A stretch of 64,000 nucleotides of DNA from Boesenbergia rotunda (Eukaryota > Streptophyta > Magnoliopsida > Zingiberales > Zingiberaceae). A model generated the notes under the pieces. The model did no database searches and was not told the origin of the DNA. It saw only the letters and a program-made list of their open reading frames with translations. This document shows positions 60,339-64,000 of this stretch, in pieces. The stretch covers positions 124,001-188,000 of the forward strand of contig JAGFNQ010008296.1 in the NCBI GenBank assembly GCA_024364735.1, written 5' to 3'. The stretch's first letter is position 1. Every line of letters begins with the position of its first letter. The position numbers and the translations under genes were made by a program.

Positions 60339-63300
60339 ATGCCGTTTGCTTGGAGCCAAACCAAGCTAAACTGCAATTTGGACGTTCACATGCCGCAGTG
60401 GGAGAAAGCAGATCCAAAGGTGGGAATTTTGCAAAAGGTTGGTGGCGCGACTTTGAGTTGGAAAAGGAAGGGGGCATTCATGGAGGACAGAAGGAAGATG
60501 ATGTGGTGGTGGAGGCGGAGGGCAGTGGTGGTCGCCGGAGTGGCGATTGCGGTGGGCGTGTTCTTGGCATCGCACTGCTACTTCCGGAGGGAGAACATGG
60601 TCAAGGCGGAGGAGGCGCTGGTGAGCATGTGCGAGGAGCGTGCGAGGATGATCCAGGACCAGTTTGCTGTAAGCGTCAACCATGTGCACGCCCTCGGCAT
60701 CCTCATCTCCACTTTCTACTACCAGAAACAGCCACCAGCCCTTGATCAGGTGGGACAAGTAGAGGTCTTAGTTATTCATTTTCACTTTTGTTCCTTTTTT
60801 GTTGTTGTGTTTCTCTTAATTGATTGGTTATTTATGTTGTGTTTCTACTGTTGGTTGATCCTCTAGTTATTTCCTTTTACCCCTCTTGGAAGTCTTAAGA
60901 TAGAGAAATGTTTCTCCTAATCTTCTCTTAGTCTTGCTCATATTTTTCCCCAGTATAGCTACCTCGATTAATGCTCTTTTTTATTTAACAACTAAGGACA
61001 TTACTTTTTTTTCCCCATCTTGCCTCCCTTTATACTGCAAAACTATGTATCTTATGTTTCTACCCATTGAACTGTGTATTCAAGATTCCGGTATTGGTGA
61101 TACATTTTATAGGAAGGATATTTTAGTTGTCTGTAATGGTTAAATCCGTTTTTGTTCTTACCTTCTCGAGCATTGCGGGTGAGTTAATATTAGTTTGATT
61201 GCAGTTGCTAGAACATTCCTTAGTGATTTTGGTAAGTCTCATATCACTGGCTAATTCTTTGTGTAGGAAGAATAGTTTACTAGGCTACATTGTTTAAACC
61301 GCTCCTGTTGTTATCTATTTGAGCATTGTGCAGAGTTAATTTGAGTTCAAATGCAGGAGACATTTGCATACTACACTGCAAAAACAGCTTTCGAACGCCC
61401 TCTGTTGAATGGTGTAGCATATGCGAGCGAGTTGTTCATTCCCAGAGGGAAACATTTGAAAGTCAGCAGGGGTGGACGATCATGACCATTAAAAGAGAGC
61501 CATCACCCATACAGGATGAGTATGCTCCCGTAATTTATTCCCAGGAGACTGTATCTCATATCGGTGCACTTGATATGATGTCCAGCGAGGTTTAACACTT
61601 GGCAACTTATTAATTATGCCGATGCCCTTTGTTCCTTTAGCTTTTGTTGATTCCTGCTTCTTACACAGGAGGATAGAGAGAATATTTTACGAGCTAGGGC
61701 AACTGGGAAAGCTGTTCTCACAAAACCTTTTAGGCTTCTTAAGTCGAATCATCTTGGTGTAGTTTTGACATTTCCAGTATATTATGCCGGCCTTCCTGAG
61801 GATGCAACAGTAGAACAACGTGTGCAAGCAACTGCAGGGTGAGATAGTGTCTTATACATGTACTTCCTTTATTCCAATGCTATTGGCCTTCAATTTCTAC
61901 TAGCATCTTCACTACATGCTATCTGATTTATGGTTAATACCTTGAAATATTTAATGGTTTAAAAATAGATTTTAATTTTCCTTGTGAGAAAACCTGCCTA
62001 ATAACAAAGAAGTTGCCAAATCTAGGCCTTAGCAATAATGCATTCATTTTTCTTGAACGGGTTTAGAATTTTGCCATATCACTCAAATGAAAAAATAAAA
62101 AATATATCTTATTTCTTGATAAAATGTATTTACTAGCAATATAGCCCAATATATTTGATCGACTGGAGATTCATGTAAATGATTCTAATAGTTGAGAATT
62201 ACAGCTAAATGTTGTATTGTGTATATCTAAACTGCAATCTGTTAGTCCTAATATTAGCTATATTCCTTTATCGTGTATTGCTATGTACAAGCATTTTATT
62301 TTTTAAGTTTATCTTCAGACAATCGTCTTTTACCATCTTCCACCTTTACTTGCTTCCTCACAGATATCTTGGGGGTGCGTTTGATGTAGAGTCACTTGTG
62401 GAAAATTTATTGAGGCAACTTGCTGGTAGTCAAGATATTGAGGTAAATGTTTATGATATAACCAATACTACTGAATCCCTGATCATGTATGGACCTCAAG
62501 ATCCAGAGGGTTATATGCCTCTTTCACATGTCAGCATGCTTGATTTTGGAGATCCATTCAGGAAACACCAAATGCATTGCAGGTTAGGTATTACAAATTA
62601 GTTTACACATGCAATTCTTTTTTCCCGGGCGTTTCATGCTTGCTAAAATAATTGGTTGTATTGATCAGGTACAGGGAAAAACCTCCCCTTCCACTGTCTG
62701 CTATTACAACTCCATTTGGTATCTTTGTAATCATCATGCTTGGTGGTTACATAGTATTTACTGCAAAGAATCGTTATGACAATGTTAAAGAAGATTGTAG
62801 GAAGATGGAAGAACTAAAAGTTCAAGCAGAGGCTGCAGATGTTGCAAAATCTCAGGTATGGATTTCCTTTGGATCATGAAATTCCTCTTTTATTCATATG
62901 TCTAATTTCTTTCCTATTGCTAATATGACAGTTTCTTGCAACTGTATCACATGAGATAAGAACACCTATGAATGGTGTATTGGGTATTGATCCTCTTTCT
63001 TCTGTCATTTTTTGGATTTATATGATTTGCTAGTGTGTAAACTGTCCATTATCAATTGTTATGGCAGGAATGTTAGACATGCTTTTGGATACTGACCTTA
63101 ATTTAACCCAGAAGGACTATGCTCAAACTGCTCAAGTTTGTGGCAAAGCATTAATTGCACTAATCAATGAAGTTCTTGACCGGGCAAAAATTGAAGCTGG
63201 CAAGTTGGAGATTGAGGCAGTTCCATTTGATTTGAGGTCAAACCTTGATGATGTGATCTCCTTGTTTTCTTCAAAATCAAGAGAGAAGGGCATTGAAGTA

Positions 63301-64000
63301 AGCCTATGTCCCTTAGGATGAAGTTCTTTTGAGTTATTCTACTCTCTCCTTTTCCATGACTAAGTGGTTTTATCAATGAATTTACTGTATGCAATTTCAA
63401 GTATGTTTTTTATGTGTTGGCTGATTACAGCTTGCTGTATTTGTATCTGATAAAGTTCCAGAAGTCGTCACTGGCGACCCTGGGAGATTTCGGCAGATAG
63501 TAACAAATCTAGTGGGAAATTCAGTTAAAGTAAGTCCTGGATTTTTTTTTCTATTATCTTTTGGTAGACTCTAACTTGAAACCTTGAGGAACAATTGATC
63601 TGTCATTTTGCTTATATCCTGTTCATAACTCATTCATACTTTCACAGTTTACTGAGAGGGGCCATATATTTGTTCAAGTCCATTTGGCTGAGAACTCAAA
63701 TCCAGGGATAGAAGAAGTTTATGCTGGCTTAAATGGGCAAACAAGAGTAGATAAAATTTATTCTTTTAATACTTTGAGTGGGTTTCAAGCTCCAGATGCT
63801 AGAAATAGTTGGGAGAATTTCAAGCTTCTACTTTCAGATGAAAAATTAGCACCTGAGGTCTCAGGAAGTGAAGTGACATCCAAGAGAGCTGAGGAAAATG
63901 TCACTCTGATTGTCAGTGTTGAAGATACAGGGATTGGGATCCCCTTACAAGCCCAGGAACGCGTCTTCACACCTTTCATGCAAGCTGACAGTTCAACTTC
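60339..64000 (+). CDS. AHK4: CRE1/AHK4-type cytokinin receptor histidine kinase, 5' part
   Basis: Sensor kinase that binds cytokinin through its CHASE domain in the ER/plasma membrane and starts the phosphorelay to response regulators. Exons: 60339-60749, 61357-61589, 61669-61838, 62364-62582, 62669-62855, 62932-62983, 63068-63297, 63431-63529 and 63648 onward past the window end. Order: basic N-terminus, first membrane helix (VVVAGVAIAVGVFLAS), CHASE domain (SMCEERARMIQDQF, NHVHALGILIS, EDRENILRARATGKAVL), second helix (TPFGIFVIIMLGGYIVF), H-box SHEIRTPMNG (His codon 62950-62952), N-box NLVGNSVKFT, G-box VEDTGIGIP. QTAQVCGKALIALINEVLDR and the NTLSG..NSWENFK segment favour AHK4 over AHK2/AHK3. 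Exon 2 lacks one base near 61423-61425, which would cause an early stop near 61483. The rest of the ATP-binding domain and the receiver domain lie outside. The start is the first ATG of the open exon; a later one (MEDRRK) is possible. Confidence 0.92.

Overview
This is plant nuclear DNA: GT-AG introns, plant-only gene families, and much of the rest is transposable element (TE). Gene sequences look monocot, possibly Zingiberales; that guess rests on remembered similarity only.

Six genes can be read. (1) 53-4178 (+): 3' part of a MEKK1-type MAPKKK. (2) 7499-11169 (-): a plasmodesmata-located / cysteine-rich repeat (DUF26) protein with a separate transmembrane exon. (3) 16588-20283 (-): a 2-oxoglutarate/Fe(II) dioxygenase of the ACC-oxidase-homolog group. 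(4) 31540-52111 (+): NRPA2, second-largest subunit of RNA polymerase I, 27 exons over 20.6 kb. (5) 53630-57306 (-): a membrane RING-H2 E3 ligase, convergent with NRPA2. (6) 60339-64000 (+): a CRE1/AHK4-type cytokinin receptor histidine kinase cut by the window end. They do not form a pathway.

Between and inside the genes lie TEs whose ends can often be read. About 20.4-29.2 kb is a nested stack: a dead hAT transposase gene is split by a GC-rich LTR-like remnant. That remnant holds two LTRs, one with a third LTR inside it; a hAT MITE and a truncated Copia element sit in the hAT sequence as well. NRPA2 introns hold a solo LTR with an exact 5-bp target duplication, four non-autonomous hAT elements with 8-bp duplications and one hAT-like element nested in one of them. 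Other elements are a Harbinger-like element with a MITE inside, a Tourist MITE, a tRNA-derived SINE, a palindromic (foldback) array and a 1.8-kb long-TIR element.

Two results stand out. First, several LTR families carry arrays of short hairpins of one design (about 9-13-bp arms, 4-nt spacer) whose arm sequences differ between families by paired changes that keep complementarity; one LTR also has a second tandem array of hairpins with co-varying arms. Second, four single-base losses interrupt otherwise well-preserved exons in three genes (two in NRPA2, one in the RING gene, one in the receptor gene), in about 9.2 kb of coding sequence. This pattern fits uncorrected assembly deletions better than three dead genes.
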